Positions 14,500 to 34,009 are shown, numbered from the stretch's first letter. The stretch: 64,000 bases of DNA from Dromaius novaehollandiae (GCF_036370855.1 NC_088103.1:13455404-13519403); one strand, 5' to 3'. A program made the numbers and translations. Notes: a model not told the origin generated them from the letters alone.

Positions 14500-17400
14500 C
14501 AGCTGGGAAATATTCTTCAGACTTCAAAATACTCAATAGCTTTTAAGTCCATTTACTCCTTTCCAAAGAATTTATGAAATCAAATCAAATAAACAGTGGA
14601 ACTGAAACAAAAACATTGTTTAATGCCACTTGGTTGCACAGAGAGTGCAAAACAGAATCCCTTCCTTGGAAACAAAACACTTCCTCTATTTAAAATAACT
14701 GATAGATTAAAATTTAAAGGAATAAGCTCAATTACTTTCAGAATAAATGGCAAAATAAAGGTGCTGAGGACTAATTAAAGCAGGTAATGTTTTTTCAGCT
14801 TGAAGAATGGAAAGCTTTTACAAGCAGTTGCTTTTTCATTATTCACAACCTTTCCTCTTTCTAAGTCGAGGTTATTCTTCACTAAGTGTTTTCAAAGTCT
14901 GTGACATGTAGCACCAGAGAAAATTGTATATAGCAATTTGCCAATCTATATATGTTTTAATTGTAGCACTCTATACTGTCAGAGCTGAGATTTATTCTTG
15001 TTACTGACATGAGGGCAAATGAAACTCCATCTTCTTTCTCTAGTTTTACTGCTCTGCTTTGGAGGGACCAGTCTAGTTTTTGTTTTGCATGGCAGTAGTC
15101 AGAGGAATCTAGTATTAGGATACATCTTGTCATTTACTCAAAAAAAAAAAAAAAAAAAAAAAAAAAGGAAAAAGAAAAGGAAAGAAAAAACTTCATAGAG
15201 TTGTTGCTTGTAGCCTTTTAGTGAGAACATGAGTGATGTCTCACATTTTCCAAACACAGGGTCAGTCACATCTGAAGGCCTTGTTAGTATCTCGCTTCCA
15301 AATCTGAGTTTATGCGCGTTATTTGCTGCATGTAGCCAATAAATCATGACTGAGGAAGCTTCTTTCTAATTGAACATGAAAAGGTTTAGCGAGGTTTAGC
15401 ATTCCCATAGGAAAGGAGCATGGCTTAGCCTGAGGTCTGAGTTCCTGAAGATGAGCAGGAGGAGTCACATTAGTCCCTCTTTCTTTAGCAGAGGTCCCAT
15501 GAGTTGAAGACGACTCCATGGTGACTTGCTGAGTTAAGTCAATGACAGATTTTACCAAAGACTCGTCTACGCTTAGAATTGATATTATGTATGGAGAGGG
15601 ATGGGTATGTTATATACAATTTGACAATTCTTTCACTGTAAAAAGCCCTCTTACAAAAAGACAGCATTAGTATTTTTCCATTTACTAAAACAGGTACTTT
15701 GACAGGGCAACATTGTAAAACAGAACACCTGCTGTATATTTATGTGTATTTATGGTCTTTGACCATGCATTAAATGCACTCTAAACTAGACAATATTATA
15801 AGCAATTGAATGAGAATTAGGAAATGATTAGCATATTTTTTCCATTCCCAAGGCTAATTAGGAAAGTATGTCCCATGTATTAGTACCTGCATTCCTGTCT
15901 CAAGCAGCTCAGTGAACAGAATGATTAGTGTAAGCTTGCCTTAGTTAAATGTCTGTACATCACTACATACATTAAAAAAAATTAATGCTTCATACACCAG
16001 CACTGGACTGAATTTTACTAGGCATGTGACTGTATAATCCCATGCCTCAGAGCAGGATCAAGTCATCTGAGAAGTATTTTACATAGTTCTGCTTTTAGCC
16101 AAAAGCTTTTGGGTTTAGGAGAACAGCACATCAACAAACAGAAACAAGACTTTATTGAGGACCATATTCTCAGCTGTTATAACCTGGATTTTTCACCAGC
16201 AGAAAAATCCAGTCAAGCCTCTGAAATGTACTTAGAAAATGACAGCACAAAACAGAAGGGCACAATTCTGTACACACCTCAAGTGCAGAGTGGGAAACTT
16301 GGAAATTAAACTTGCAGACTTCAAAAATCCACTCCAAAAATGTCTACTGTGGACAATCGGTAGGGACCTATGCAACCAATTATGAGCCTGTTAAAGTGTA
16401 ACTATATTGACTGGCACTTCTGTGATACTTGCTTTATTAGGCAAAGTCATTCTGATCATTAATTTTAGCATGAAATAGTTTTACAGAGGCTTTTGTGTGT
16501 TAGCCTAAGTGATTCTTCACTAAAGAAAAATCAGTATGTCAGTATGGTACTGGACATCTTTGAAGTTAGCAAAATTTAACTGCCCAGATGTTTCATGAAA
16601 GGCTTTCAATTCAGATAGTATTTTCAGCCTGGCTGCCTACCAGAAAATAAATACTCTTCAATTTTTCATGGAGCCATGAAAGCCTGATAGTTTTTCACTC
16701 CTTCCCTCCCCCCCTGCAGTGTGATTATCACTGTTTAGGTACTGTAGTGACACCTCGTGGTCAAGATGATGACAAAACAAACTTTAGGAATAACGAGAAT
16801 ACTGTTTTTATACTTAATACACATCAGGATTCCACTATGTATTATTTCAAAGTTCATGTAAAATAGTATCTCCTATCTTTCCACTGTTTGTTTTCATGTA
16901 TTTAAGGCCACAAACCAAAAACACCCCACATATTAAGAAAGAAATCTAGAAGTATAAAGAATTGATCAAAGTAAAAGTAGCTATCAACTAGTTCTGCAAA
17001 GCAATCAAAAGAATTACATTACCAAAGTCTAATTTTACTTTACCATTGCAATCGAGATTATTTGTCAGACAGCTTTTACAAAAGGCTTCCCATAAATCTC
17101 TTCTGTGTGGAAAAAGTAAAGTATTTTAGGCTCTCAGCCAGCTGCCAGTTCCGTATTTGTACAGTTTCACTTCTTGCTTTGTCCTTTGCCTGTTCCTGAG
17201 GAATGCTGAGTTAACTTCCCAAGCAAGCCAGTAGTCCCAGCACACCTCAGGATGACATTGAGCTGGATGAGTTAACTCAAAGCAGCTACAGTCCCTCAGC
17301 TTCAGGTTACTGTTCTAAAATACGATCAAAAAAACTAACAGATGAGAATCCTGTCCCTTTTTTCCAGTCAATGAGTTAAAAAAATTCAGGAATGGATGTC

Positions 17401-17520
17401 TGCTTTGGAACAAAGCAGGCAGGTGTCAAGCATAACATCACATCAAGCATAGCATAACATCATAGTGCAAAGTCTGATGTGTCGTCAGAGCCCAGATAAA
17501 AGTAGTTCAGATTCATCACA
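14500..17520. other. intergenic region with long poly(A)
   Basis: No gene seen. A 27-nt A run at 15,140-15,166 is followed by a purine tract to about 15,190. It could be the tail of an old retroposed copy, but no body is recognisable upstream. Confidence 0.65.
15140..15190 (+). repeat. poly(A) and purine tract
   Basis: A27 followed by an AAGG/AAAG-rich purine stretch. Such tracts are length-polymorphic. No target-site duplication or retrotransposon body was made out. Confidence 0.85.
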
Positions 17521-17539
17521 CAACTGTGAAATATTTATG

Positions 17540-17635
17540 GTACTGTCCACAGTTTACACATCAAGGGGTTTAAATGGAACAGAGAAGCTCAGGGGCTTGC
17601 TTACACTCAGTGATGAATTACTGAGGCAAGATAAC
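17540..17635 (+). repeat. MIR-like ancient SINE fragment
   Basis: The series agtttacacatcaag, ggaacagagaagctcag, gggcttgcttacactcagtg and actgaggcaag follows the MIR core in order and spacing (ttacagatgagg, gcacagagaggttaag, gacttgcccaaggtcacacag, cagagg). It is the clearer of the MIR-like copies. Confidence 0.5.
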
Positions 17636-19969
17636 AATAAAGTGTCAAGATGCTAAGGAAAGCAACCAAAGATGACCCAAAAAGAGGGAGGCCAGCAGAG
17701 ACATGGGCTGTTCCCCACCTTCCTTTGACCAGTCAAATCCTTTATGATCCCCCACAGCTCAGTCATGGCAGTAAGCTCTTCCCAGTATGACCCATTAAGC
17801 CAACACAGTGAGGACTGATGTTTTCCTTTATCCCTCTGCCACCGAGTGGGAGCCTTCTGGAGCCCGAGCTCTCCTCTGCTATTAGTGAGTCAAGATGCTC
17901 AAATGGGACAAGCTCCCCAGGTGGAGGATAACTCTGCTGATCTTTAGTCTCTGTAGGAAGCAAGACAGAGCCCTCGACTGGTTATGATATTCTTCCTCTA
18001 ATCGCTATCAAGGAGAATGGTCTTGATACCTCTTAAGCCAATAGACTCAAAGAAGAAGGGAAGAAAAATAGCACTAAAGAGCAGCTGGAGAGGGAGAGAA
18101 TAACAGTGAGGGCTTTGAATGATGCAAGCACAAAACCTGATTTTAGGCAAAAAACTTCTGAAAGACCAGTAATTGTCAGGAAAAGTGGTAGTTAGCCTAT
18201 CTTATACAAAGAAAAGTAGTGGATATGGAGGGAACTGAAATGAGAAGCTCTTTCTGCCCCCTTGGATTACAGAGGCTCACAGGGTGCTGTTTGATGAACA
18301 AGTCTAAGGTATCACGGGAGAAGCATGTTCACAATCCATGCAGGAAATCACCAAGAACACAGGTTTTGACTCTAAGTTGAGTGTTTTGCCTTGCACATAC
18401 AGAATATTTGGGTTGCAGCTAGAACCTTCTCTAAAATCAACTGCAATAGGCAGCCACTTAAAACCATTTAGGAAAATATTCTTTTTTCCAACTCCCTCCA
18501 ACAGTCCAATCTAAGCTCCAAAGGTCAACAGAAAGGCTTATACTGACTTCAAAGAATAGAGGATACTTAATTCTTTCAAGCCACTAATTGCCCTCAAAAG
18601 TCATGATAATTCACTAATTTTGAGTGAGGAGAGTATGGAAGAGACCAGCTTCTACTTTCAATTCTTCCATTACAAGCAGCCAGCCCCCCAGACTGGATAT
18701 GTACTTTTGAGATCTGTCAGTCAGTAGTAGCATCAGTACAGGTTGTAGCTATCAATTCAAACACAGTAAGTGTATTGAAATAGCCAGTAGTCCATGCTGA
18801 AGTAAAATATACTCCAACAACAGAGGTTAACACCCAGTACCCCACTGGCATTGTACATTTATGTGTGAGGAGACAATACTTCATACAGGAGCGCACAGTG
18901 GGAATGAAACCAAGAGAGCCATTACTTGAAATCAGCCATCACCACAGTAAATGCAAACAAGAGCAGCAGGTGTTCAAGGCAATAGGAAATTTTTATATTA
19001 TGCCATAAACTGATACAGTTTGTCAGAAAATAAGGTGAGGATCTTGGTTCAGAATGGATATTCAGGCCTAATGAAGTACAGCCTCTCTATCAAAGTCTCT
19101 CCCCACACACACTCATTCTTTACAAAGCAGATACAAATACAGAGTCAAATAGTGCCAGGAGTAGTGCTATGTCTTCATGAAGGTCCAGAGACCAACACTG
19201 CCATTCAAGACCAGCTTTTCAGAAGTGACCAAAGATATTCATACTGGAAAGCTGGTCAGTTCTTAGTTGCTTGGTGGAGGAGAGTTTGATGCCTCTGCCC
19301 CCTTTCTCATGAGATATTCATAAGAATTAGTCCAATTTTAAGGGCAGCCAATGAAGCTGCAATTATGCTGAATGGATAGTTGCCTTGCAAGTGGTTTAGG
19401 ACTCCAGTAGGTAGATCTTCTATCCCTTCTGGGCCAATGCAACTCTTACGCCTACCCCATGTTTAAACTGAAAGTAGCAAAGGAGTACTTTGTCATGCAC
19501 ATAGTAAAAGGGGAGGTGTTTGCACAATCCTCTTCAGTAGTTCCTCAGGATAACCTTATCTTCCCTCCCCTCCTGGAGTAAGCTAATTATACAGACCTGA
19601 GGAACAGATCTATGCATAGCAATGAAAAGCTAAATTCAGTCCTTCAACACCATAAGGATTGGACCAGACATGCATTTACCAGCCATCCTACAACACTGTC
19701 CCAAGGTAGTACTTGTTTGATCCCCCAAAGCCTGCTGCCCACCCTGAACTGCTCTGACTTAGTTAACAGCCGATTTAGTCTTCATTCAAAATGACTTATG
19801 CATAAGGGACATCTTCCACCTTTAATTGTTTGGAAGTGTGTAGCATTTTCCTTCATTTAATAAGATTTCTTTTTTAAAACCATTAACCTACTTCCTCTTG
19901 TCACACACATCATTACCTTAACCTTATTCCCTTCAGTGCTAACTCCGTACTCACAGTAAAGTGGCAGGT

Positions 19970-20060
19970 AACATCCCCATTTTCCAGTAAATTGAGGGGT
20001 GTTTGAATGAACTCAGCTTTGCCATTTGCAGTAAATATACTCTTCTGGTTGTGTGGTGAT
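19970..20060 (+). repeat. possible MIR-like fragment
   Basis: aacatccccattttccagtaaattgagg resembles the MIR motif in which a ccccattttacag core is followed by a gaaactgagg-like stretch. The downstream match is weak. Confidence 0.3.
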
Positions 20061-22426
20061 TTGGGTCAGGATAGACACTTAGCACATTTCTACAGTTCCT
20101 AAGGTTGAGATTATTAGATTTTTCTAGGTACAACTATAATCCATCTACTGAGGGACATGGATAGGCATTGCAAGATGCCATGGTTAGCCTTACTGTTTCA
20201 GAGCAGGGTAGATGGTAGTTACCACCACCACCAGATGTTACAAAATGGCCTGATAGAGACAACAGTGCAGGTTACAAATAAGTCAGCAGCCACTTACTGA
20301 CCAGGCTCAGAACATTGATATCAGGAGATCTGAGCCTTAAGCAGACACTGCTCTGGGAAGAAGAAATTAGCTGGTTAGAGGAGAGGTGAAAAACCTGCAA
20401 CATGGATGCCAAAGACAGCACACTGGCACATTTGAATAAGCAAAGCAGAAGGCTGGTGAACAGAAGCTGAGGCAGCTCAGGAGAGGCAGCAGTTCTAGAC
20501 TTAATTCTGAAGTCAGAGAAGCTTCTACTTTCCAGAAAAGCAAAAAGCAGCCTGTTCCTGAGAGGTGTTGTTTCCTGGCTCCCACTGAAATGTGAACAAT
20601 AGTATATTCTTCTTCTCCAAGTTGCAATTAATTCTACATTGCCCTTAGAATAGTTTCAACATCTGGTTTGGACCAGAAAGGAGAAAGCACGGGTCTCATA
20701 CTGAAGACTCTCTCTGTCCTCAAAGAACTGCTTCTGAAACATCTCATGTGCATTTCTCTCTATTCATCCCCTTCAGCTCACCCTTTTTCTCCTATTTCTG
20801 GTGCTTGCACTTCTTAGGTCTTCTGCTGAGCAGCCTCCCCCCTTGCTTACAACCCCTCATCCATCACAGCGCCTCCTTCAGATCCCTCCAAGAAGTCTTC
20901 CTCACAGACTGACAACTCTTCTCCAGACAAATCACCAAACCCTACTCTGCCTCAGCCCCGACCACTGCTCCGAGGCGCCACATGCTCATGCAAAGCATTC
21001 CAATGTACGGGTGGGAAGTGGTAGCTATTAGTCTCCCTGGACTTGCTTTTCCCTGAAACATGGTCTTACCTTCTTTTGCGTAATTTCTTGCATCTCCTAG
21101 CACAGTAAACCATTGTGCAGAGAATATGGTTTATGATACAACACATATAGCCAATGGAATTTAATAATGAGACACTGTGAGGAAAATTAAGCAGATTTAC
21201 ACTTTCCAAAGCAAACATGACTCTAGAAGAGGCTGATATATGATAGGGGAAAATATTTAGGATAAGAAAATAAGGCAGGAAGAGGGATACCAAATTTATG
21301 ATCAAGTTGCTGGAGACTGTCAAATGATAAAGAACCTTGATAAAAGAGGAAAATACATGAAGAGATGACTTCTGCATGTTTGGTAGCAGCAATTTCAGGA
21401 AGAGATACCTTGCTGACACTGATCCATCTCCTGGTGCAACAAGGCACTAAAGGAATGATAGGATAACATTCACAAGAAGATAAGTCATTGGAAAAGAACA
21501 GATTATAAATAAAAGACTTGAAACAGGTTAAGTCTGTGGCAGAGCATGCTTATCAACTAACTTTGCTGTACCTGTTCAGAGAAGAAAAAAGTGGTTTCAC
21601 TGAACACCATAAGGGCACTGCTAGAAGAACTGACCCAAGAAAGGCCCCTTCTGAGCCTGACACTTGCATGAGCATGTGGGAAAAATACATCTCAGTTAAC
21701 ACTACTTGCCAAATCCTTGAATAAGGGAACACAGTGAAAGCTGAAGTTCTTTCTCTTCTCTCTATTTCCTACAAGATCTTTTTTTTTTAAAAAGCCAGTT
21801 ATTTTAAAATAAGCAGCAGATGGCAATGCAATATTCTCAGTAAAATGAATTATGTCTGCTGAGCAAAATAAATGCAGCTGACTTCAGTCCACAAGTATCC
21901 AATAGTTGGTTCAGTATTTTAAGAACTGAACTTTCTAGCATTGGGAAACTTTTTTTTTAAAATCCAAATTTGGTCCAATGTCAAATCCCTTTCTTATATA
22001 CAAGAGGCTGAGCTGCACTTTTTTAATGGGAGGGAGAACAAGCAGGCTCAGTCCATTTCCCCCCCTCCCAGTAAACCTACAGATTTTTCCCATGATTCCA
22101 CAATCTGTAGAAACAGAAACTGTTTCTGAACTGGAAAAGTTGGAAGAATAACTTTAGTCTATAATCCCCTGGTGGGGTTTGCCAGTGCTCTGGTAGAAAA
22201 CATGTTACCAACCAGCAGCCATAGTATTGGAGGTAATATTGATGCAATATATGCAACTATTTCAAACAAGACTAGGCTGCTTTTATATATAAAGTAATAC
22301 CCATAACTTACAACTTTCAAAAGAAAATTACTGAAAATTTGCAAACATTTTACAGATGTTCGCTATTACTACTGAAGTCCTTTAAGGCAGCTTTAAAGTC
22401 AACATAATTACATTATTAGTAATAAC

Positions 22427-22476
22427 AGTAACTTAGCACTTCATAACTTAAGTTACTTACTAAGTAACTTAGCACT
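22427..22476. repeat. nested direct and inverted repeats
   Basis: AGTAACTTAGCACT occurs at 22427-22440 and again at 22463-22476. Between and overlapping them is a perfect hairpin with 11-bp arms (22449-22459 and 22461-22471) and a 1-nt centre. Confidence 0.9.
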
Positions 22477-23177
22477 GAGTCCTGACAAATCAGTGGTTTT
22501 AAAGACAGCACAGAAGTTATACTATGCCTCCTATACATCTTGTACATTCTGTGGAGGGAAAAAGAAACAAAAAACATTTAATACATTGACTTCTCATCAC
22601 TTCTGAAAATGTATGATGTTTTCTATTTTGGGGTAATCATTCTCTGTCTGCACCTAGGAAACAGAAAATCTCATGCTGGCTATTGCCTGCTGGGCCCAGG
22701 ACCAACTGCTAGCTTAGTACAAATCAGTTGTCAAAACAGCCTATTAAAGATCACGCACCAGTAAAACCCTGCCAAGCACTGTGATGGCCTCAACCAATGG
22801 ACGAAAGAAGGGCTGTACTACAGCAGTTCAATTATCTCAATACATAGCCACAGCAATAATCAATAAACAAGGCTGTAGATTATCCACAGTGAGCTAAATC
22901 ACAAGAATGCCAGGCACCAGTTTTCACTGGTGTAAAAGGAAGTTTTAGATGGCAAAAGCTCAGCATCACAAGTCTTTCCACATACTAGATTTACACAGCA
23001 GGGCAGCTATGGAGTGTCCTTTAGAAAGGGGACCGATAACTTTGTATTTTATTTTGGAGCTACTCAAAATGGCAGCCACATTTTTAGGTATGATATCTGC
23101 CACCATAGCTGACCTCAGACATGGATGAATGGTATTATGTTTATTTACCTCTCCTCTTTCCTAAGAATAAGAAAATT

Positions 23178-23205
23178 TAACATAGCTACAATTGTAGCTA
23201 TGTTA
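23178..23205. repeat. perfect 28-bp palindrome
   Basis: TAACATAGCTACAA is followed directly by its exact reverse complement with no spacer. This is read base by base. No function is known to me. Confidence 0.95.
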
Positions 23206-23886
23206 CATCACCATCATAACATAGTGCTTGGATGTACAAAAAAAATCATGCTTGTAGCAAACTACTGTTTAAAAAGAAGCCTTCTTCAGCAATTTTAGTA
23301 CTGAAATCTCTTAAGACAGGCCAAAGCATTCAGCATGTCACATATGAAGCTTTAAGGAGATAGACATCAATACTTATACAATAAAAAATAAGGTTTTGTT
23401 AATATTAACATTACAAGCTACAAAATCCAAGTTTGTCCAGCTGAAGTTTTTCTCTCAGCATATAAAGAACTTAAATACAAGTTTGTTCACTGCAAAGAGA
23501 CAAACTAAATGCTAGGGTTCCAAACACTTAAATAGTTTGCTCGTCTAACTTCAGATTGTCAGAGCAGTCACTGGCAAAAGACTACCTTTGCAGCTATCAG
23601 TCATTTTCTACACTGATGCCACTAATTAGCACCAACAGTACTGTCCCTTCACCTGTAAGGTCATGTCAACTTACACTCAAGAGAAGGAAAGTCCGTTTCG
23701 CAAAACTGTATGCTGTCACTGATGTTAATGGGAATCAGTCAGCCACAGCAGTCTTCCTCTCCTCTGCCTTCAGTTAACAGGTAACTTTCTGTATAGGCAA
23801 TTTCAATAAGTATTTCTTGGCTCTCTACTGCTAAATGATCCCATAACATAACAGTATCCAGATATTTCCACAAAGGAGAATGTAAG

Positions 23887-23934
23887 AACTATTCTGCAGA
23901 GTATAATGCAAACTATTCTGCAGAGTATAATGCT
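23887..23934 (+). repeat. 24-bp tandem duplication, two copies
   Basis: Two adjacent 24-bp units starting aactattctgcagag differ at a single position, the last base. This indicates a recent local duplication. Confidence 0.95.
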
Positions 23935-25212
23935 AATACCCAATTGGTACAAGACAATATCTAAAAATGCTCTTTGTTTAAAAGAAGTCTAATACTGTAG
24001 TGTTTCCAGCTAACTAGTCAGTAGACCCTATAATAAGCAGATAAGGTACAGAATGTCCTCTCTAATACTTTTGTTTCAAAATTGCCACTCATCAGCATCT
24101 GTAGGACAGGCCCTCTTACAAACCACACTGCTTATGAGCAGTTACTATTCCTTTCACAGGCCTGATGTAGAAGCTGGAGGCCTTCATTTTTATCCTATAC
24201 TTTGTTGCAAGCTTTGGCCCCAAAACTACAGGAGTCGCATGGTGCGTGGGCCCAGTAAGACTTAAGCATTAATAAAGAGAGATGTGCAGTCCTATAACTA
24301 GAGTTTACAGCAAATTGCAACTTTAACACTGTAGATAAAAATCTACAATGAAGTCTGTAAACCTGTGTTTGATTTCAGTATAAAGGCTAAGTCATCAGAA
24401 GTTCCTTCTGCTGCTTCTCTTCTAATCTAGCAGTTTGCCTCTATTGCCATCTCTGAAAGCCTCAAACAGAGATAGAAACTGGCAATCTAGTCAAATACAG
24501 TCAGTAAGTATTAGCCTATACCTTCAGGAGTTTCATCTGAACTTTTCACAACACTCTCACCTGCAAAGTTAGATTCTGGAGAGCTTTAGTAAGTTCCTTC
24601 TTTAGTCATGGGGGAAGTCTGTAGACAAGGTAGCATCTCAGTCTATGACGACAGTTCCTAGAGCAGCCTTGTTAAGTCAACATATATTTGACTACTCCTA
24701 TAACGAAGACATTAGTTTTCAAATTTAGGAATAATTCCAAGGTCTCTATCTTTAACAAGAATCAGAGGAAAGGCACATTTACTATTAGCAGTTGAAAGAG
24801 GTCCTGTTAAGCAAGTACACATTGATATAGAGACAAGTCTCCATGTAAAATTTAAGCTTTCCTAGGTTAACTGTTTTGGAAGTCAAAACTACGTTGATTC
24901 ACAATAAGCATGTGCTCTCTAGGTAAGTTCTTCAGCCTTAAAAATGACAGTAAAGAATAGAGCAAAGATTTTTCAATTGCTGATTTGCTAACATCTCCAA
25001 AAAGTGAACCCAACAAGAACAAGTTTGGCCCATCTGCTTGGCTTAATCTGCAGTACTTCAGCTCAAGATATTTCAACTGACATGTCATTCAGCATTTTCA
25101 TAACCATGCTGAAATAAAGCTTAAAGACGGACATTATACTTAAGTAAATCAAACTTCAGAGCAACTACATACCATACCAAGAATATGGATTTAGTAGTTT
25201 AGAGTAGCCTGC

Positions 25213-25241
25213 TTTTTTTTTTTTTTGGGGGGGGGGGGGGG
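25213..25241 (+). repeat. T14-G15 homopolymer junction downstream of CDK1
   Basis: Fourteen T are followed by fifteen G. The tract lies about 85-110 bp past the predicted CDK1 cleavage site. The G run can form a quadruplex and is prone to assembly error in length. Confidence 0.85.
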
Positions 25242-25343
25242 AGAATAAGTGGTATATTACCAGCAGAGCACAAAAACACCTGGATTCATTTTTAGAGTGC
25301 CTATAGTTTAGAAAGAAGTTCAGTCCTTTTCTGGGTTTAAAGC

Positions 25344-25349
25344 TTTATT
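25344..25349 (-). terminator. CDK1: CDK1 polyadenylation signal AATAAA
   Basis: TTTATT on the plus strand reads AATAAA on the minus strand, about 215 nt past the stop codon. It is a canonical hexamer in the right place and implies cleavage near 25320-25335. Use of this site is inferred. Confidence 0.7.
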
Positions 25350-25563
25350 TATAGAAAGTGTACTGCATTGACAGCAGTAATACTTGCATTGTAGTTGAGC
25401 TGAGCACTAATAGGTTAATATTTACATTTAGATAACACTTAAACCAGAACACACTAAATACAGCCACAATTTTAGAGCAGAAAGACAGACATACAAGTTA
25501 CAGACAGACTTAACAGTAAAAATAATCACAATTATTTCACTCAGGTTGATTTAGTCCAAAAGT

Positions 25564-32646
<7,083 letters not shown>

Positions 32647-32667
32647 TGCTGTTTGATATGATTATCC

Positions 32668-33853
32668 CTGAAATTATAATGAAAAAAAAGTAAGGCTAAA
32701 GAGTTGCTTTCCTGAACACAGACAAGTTACTGAAGTTACATCATCTTCGGAAGCTACTTGTGCATCTTACTTGAATTAGGATTTACCTCAGAACACTTAC
32801 AGCTCCTCTACAAAAGACAAAGACAGGTTTAATCAGGGTTCCAACTAACAAAACTACATCTCAAATCACGAGTGGGCACTAACTCAAAGGAGAAGGATGT
32901 TTTCATGAAGAAAGCTCCTCCAAGCAACTGAAAAAACACACCCTACTCATTACTTCTTCATAGTTACACTTATTAGTAAGAATTTTACCATCTGAATCAC
33001 AAGATATGACACCAGCAATTTAAGAGAACACCAGCCTCGTGTCATTTGATAAGTACACAGCACAGTAAGTCTTCAGAGCTGCAAACCTAAGTCATGTTAA
33101 CTGCATCCGGCACCTCACTTTCCATGCTGCTCCTAGCCTCCTACTTATAACATTCCTCCTTTACTCACTGAACTTTAATATTAGGTTCAGAAGTGTTATG
33201 AGGTACCAGCTCTGCTGATAGTTGCATGCAGATTTTGAGAGAAGGTTTCATAAATTGAGGAAACTGCTAAATCCCCAGGGAAGGGAGTTGAGAATCTGCC
33301 CGTAAATAGCTACCGACAAAGGCGAGGGCAGGCCCCGGATTCGTCTTCGCCGTACCTCGGGGGCTGCTGTAACAGGTTGCACCACCGCAGCGCTCCTCGC
33401 CGGGCCCAGCGAAGGGAGAGCCCGAGTATCCGCCCAAGGAGCTGCCGCCCCCCCGACACCCCTGCCCGCCTCCCCGGCTCCTCCGCCGAGGACGATTTTC
33501 TCCCGACCAGGAGGCGACGGCGGGGCCCAGGCGTTCCCAGGCGCCTCCCCCGCTGCTGAGCGGGCTCCCGCACCCCGCAGGCCGGGCCGCAGGGCGAGGG
33601 CCGAGCGCGGCGGCAGCGGGGAAAGCGCTGACCCGCCCCGAGCCTGTCAGCCCCGGCCGCGGCCCCCCGCGCGGGTCCCCCCCCCGACCGTTGCGCCAAC
33701 GGCCGCACGCGCCAACGGCCAACCGGGCCGGGGTCCCCGCGCCCCTCGCGCCTTCCCCCCCGCGCTGCGCTGCGCTCCGCCGCGCCAGGGTCCCTCTCCT
33801 GCCCGCCCGCCCGCCCCGCGGGAGCCGCGCTATAGCGCGGGGCCGCCCCTCAC
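32668..33853 (-). other. CDK1: CDK1 intron 1
   Basis: This intron is about 1.2 kb. Its 5' half (33.3-33.85 kb) is part of the CpG island, and its 3' half is ordinary AT-rich sequence. Long open frames in the GC-rich half are composition artefacts. Confidence 0.7.
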
Positions 33854-33925
33854 CTGAGCCGCCGCCGCGCGCCCGAGCCCGCTCGCCGCCGCCACAAGGA
33901 GGTCCCGGCTGGCGCCGCGCCGGGA
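33854..33925 (-). other. CDK1: CDK1 exon 1, non-coding 5' UTR (start approximate)
   Basis: A strong donor, CAG followed by gtgagg, sits on the minus strand at 33854/33853 inside the CpG island. It lies just downstream of the CHR element at 33934-33939, as expected for the untranslated first exon. The donor position is read from the sequence. The transcription start near 33.90-33.93 kb is inferred from the usual placement of CHR elements close to the start and could be off by tens of bases. Splicing runs to the acceptor at 32668. Confidence 0.6.
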
Positions 33926-33933
33926 GGGGCGCA

Positions 33934-33949
33934 TTCGAACTGAGCGCGC
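33934..33949 (-). promoter_or_regulatory. CDK1: CDE/CHR-type cell-cycle element of CDK1
   Basis: TTCGAA at 33934-33939 is preceded, on the minus strand, by GCGCGC at 33949-33944. A GC-rich CDE followed after a few bases by a CHR (TTTGAA, or the accepted variant TTCGAA) is the DREAM/MuvB binding site that represses mitotic genes in G0/G1. From memory, human CDK1 has the same arrangement with TTTGAA. Occupancy is inferred. Confidence 0.7.
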
Positions 33950-33969
33950 CCGGCCGCCGCCGCGCCCCG

Positions 33970-33974
33970 CCAAT
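33970..33974 (+). promoter_or_regulatory. CDK1: proximal CCAAT box (NF-Y) of the CDK1 promoter
   Basis: CCAAT on the plus strand (ATTGG in the sense direction of CDK1) lies about 31 bp upstream of the CHR. This is the usual NF-Y to CHR spacing in G2/M promoters. Confidence 0.7.
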
Positions 33975-33992
33975 GGCGCCGCGCCGGGAGAA

Positions 33993-34009
33993 TTCAAAGC
34001 GGCCAATCA
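33993..34009 (-). promoter_or_regulatory. CDK1: distal CCAAT box plus adjacent TTTGAA of the CDK1 promoter
   Basis: On the minus strand the order is TGATTGG (34009-34003), then CCGC, then TTTGAA (33998-33993). From memory the human promoter has an almost identical block (TGATTGG, four bases, TTTGAA). The two CCAAT boxes are 33 bp apart, about three helical turns, which favours cooperative NF-Y binding. Confidence 0.7.

Larger units (their letters stand above)
17640..25200. other. intergenic region nearest the CDK1 3' end
   Basis: No supported exon. It contains a perfect 28-bp palindrome (23,178-23,205), a nested direct/inverted repeat (22,427-22,476), a 24-bp tandem duplication (23,887-23,934) and a possible MIR fragment near 19,970-20,060. 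One 117-codon open frame (21,419-21,066, minus) encodes a hydrophobic peptide with no recognisable family. Confidence 0.65.

Noticed and set aside
15140-15166. Long poly(A) as proof of a processed pseudogene
   Set aside because: Upstream sequence does not resemble any coding sequence I know, and I found no flanking target-site duplication.
21066-21419. 117-codon hydrophobic minus-strand open frame
   Set aside because: No recognised family, no promoter or splice context, AT-rich codons. Hydrophobicity follows from T-rich sequence.
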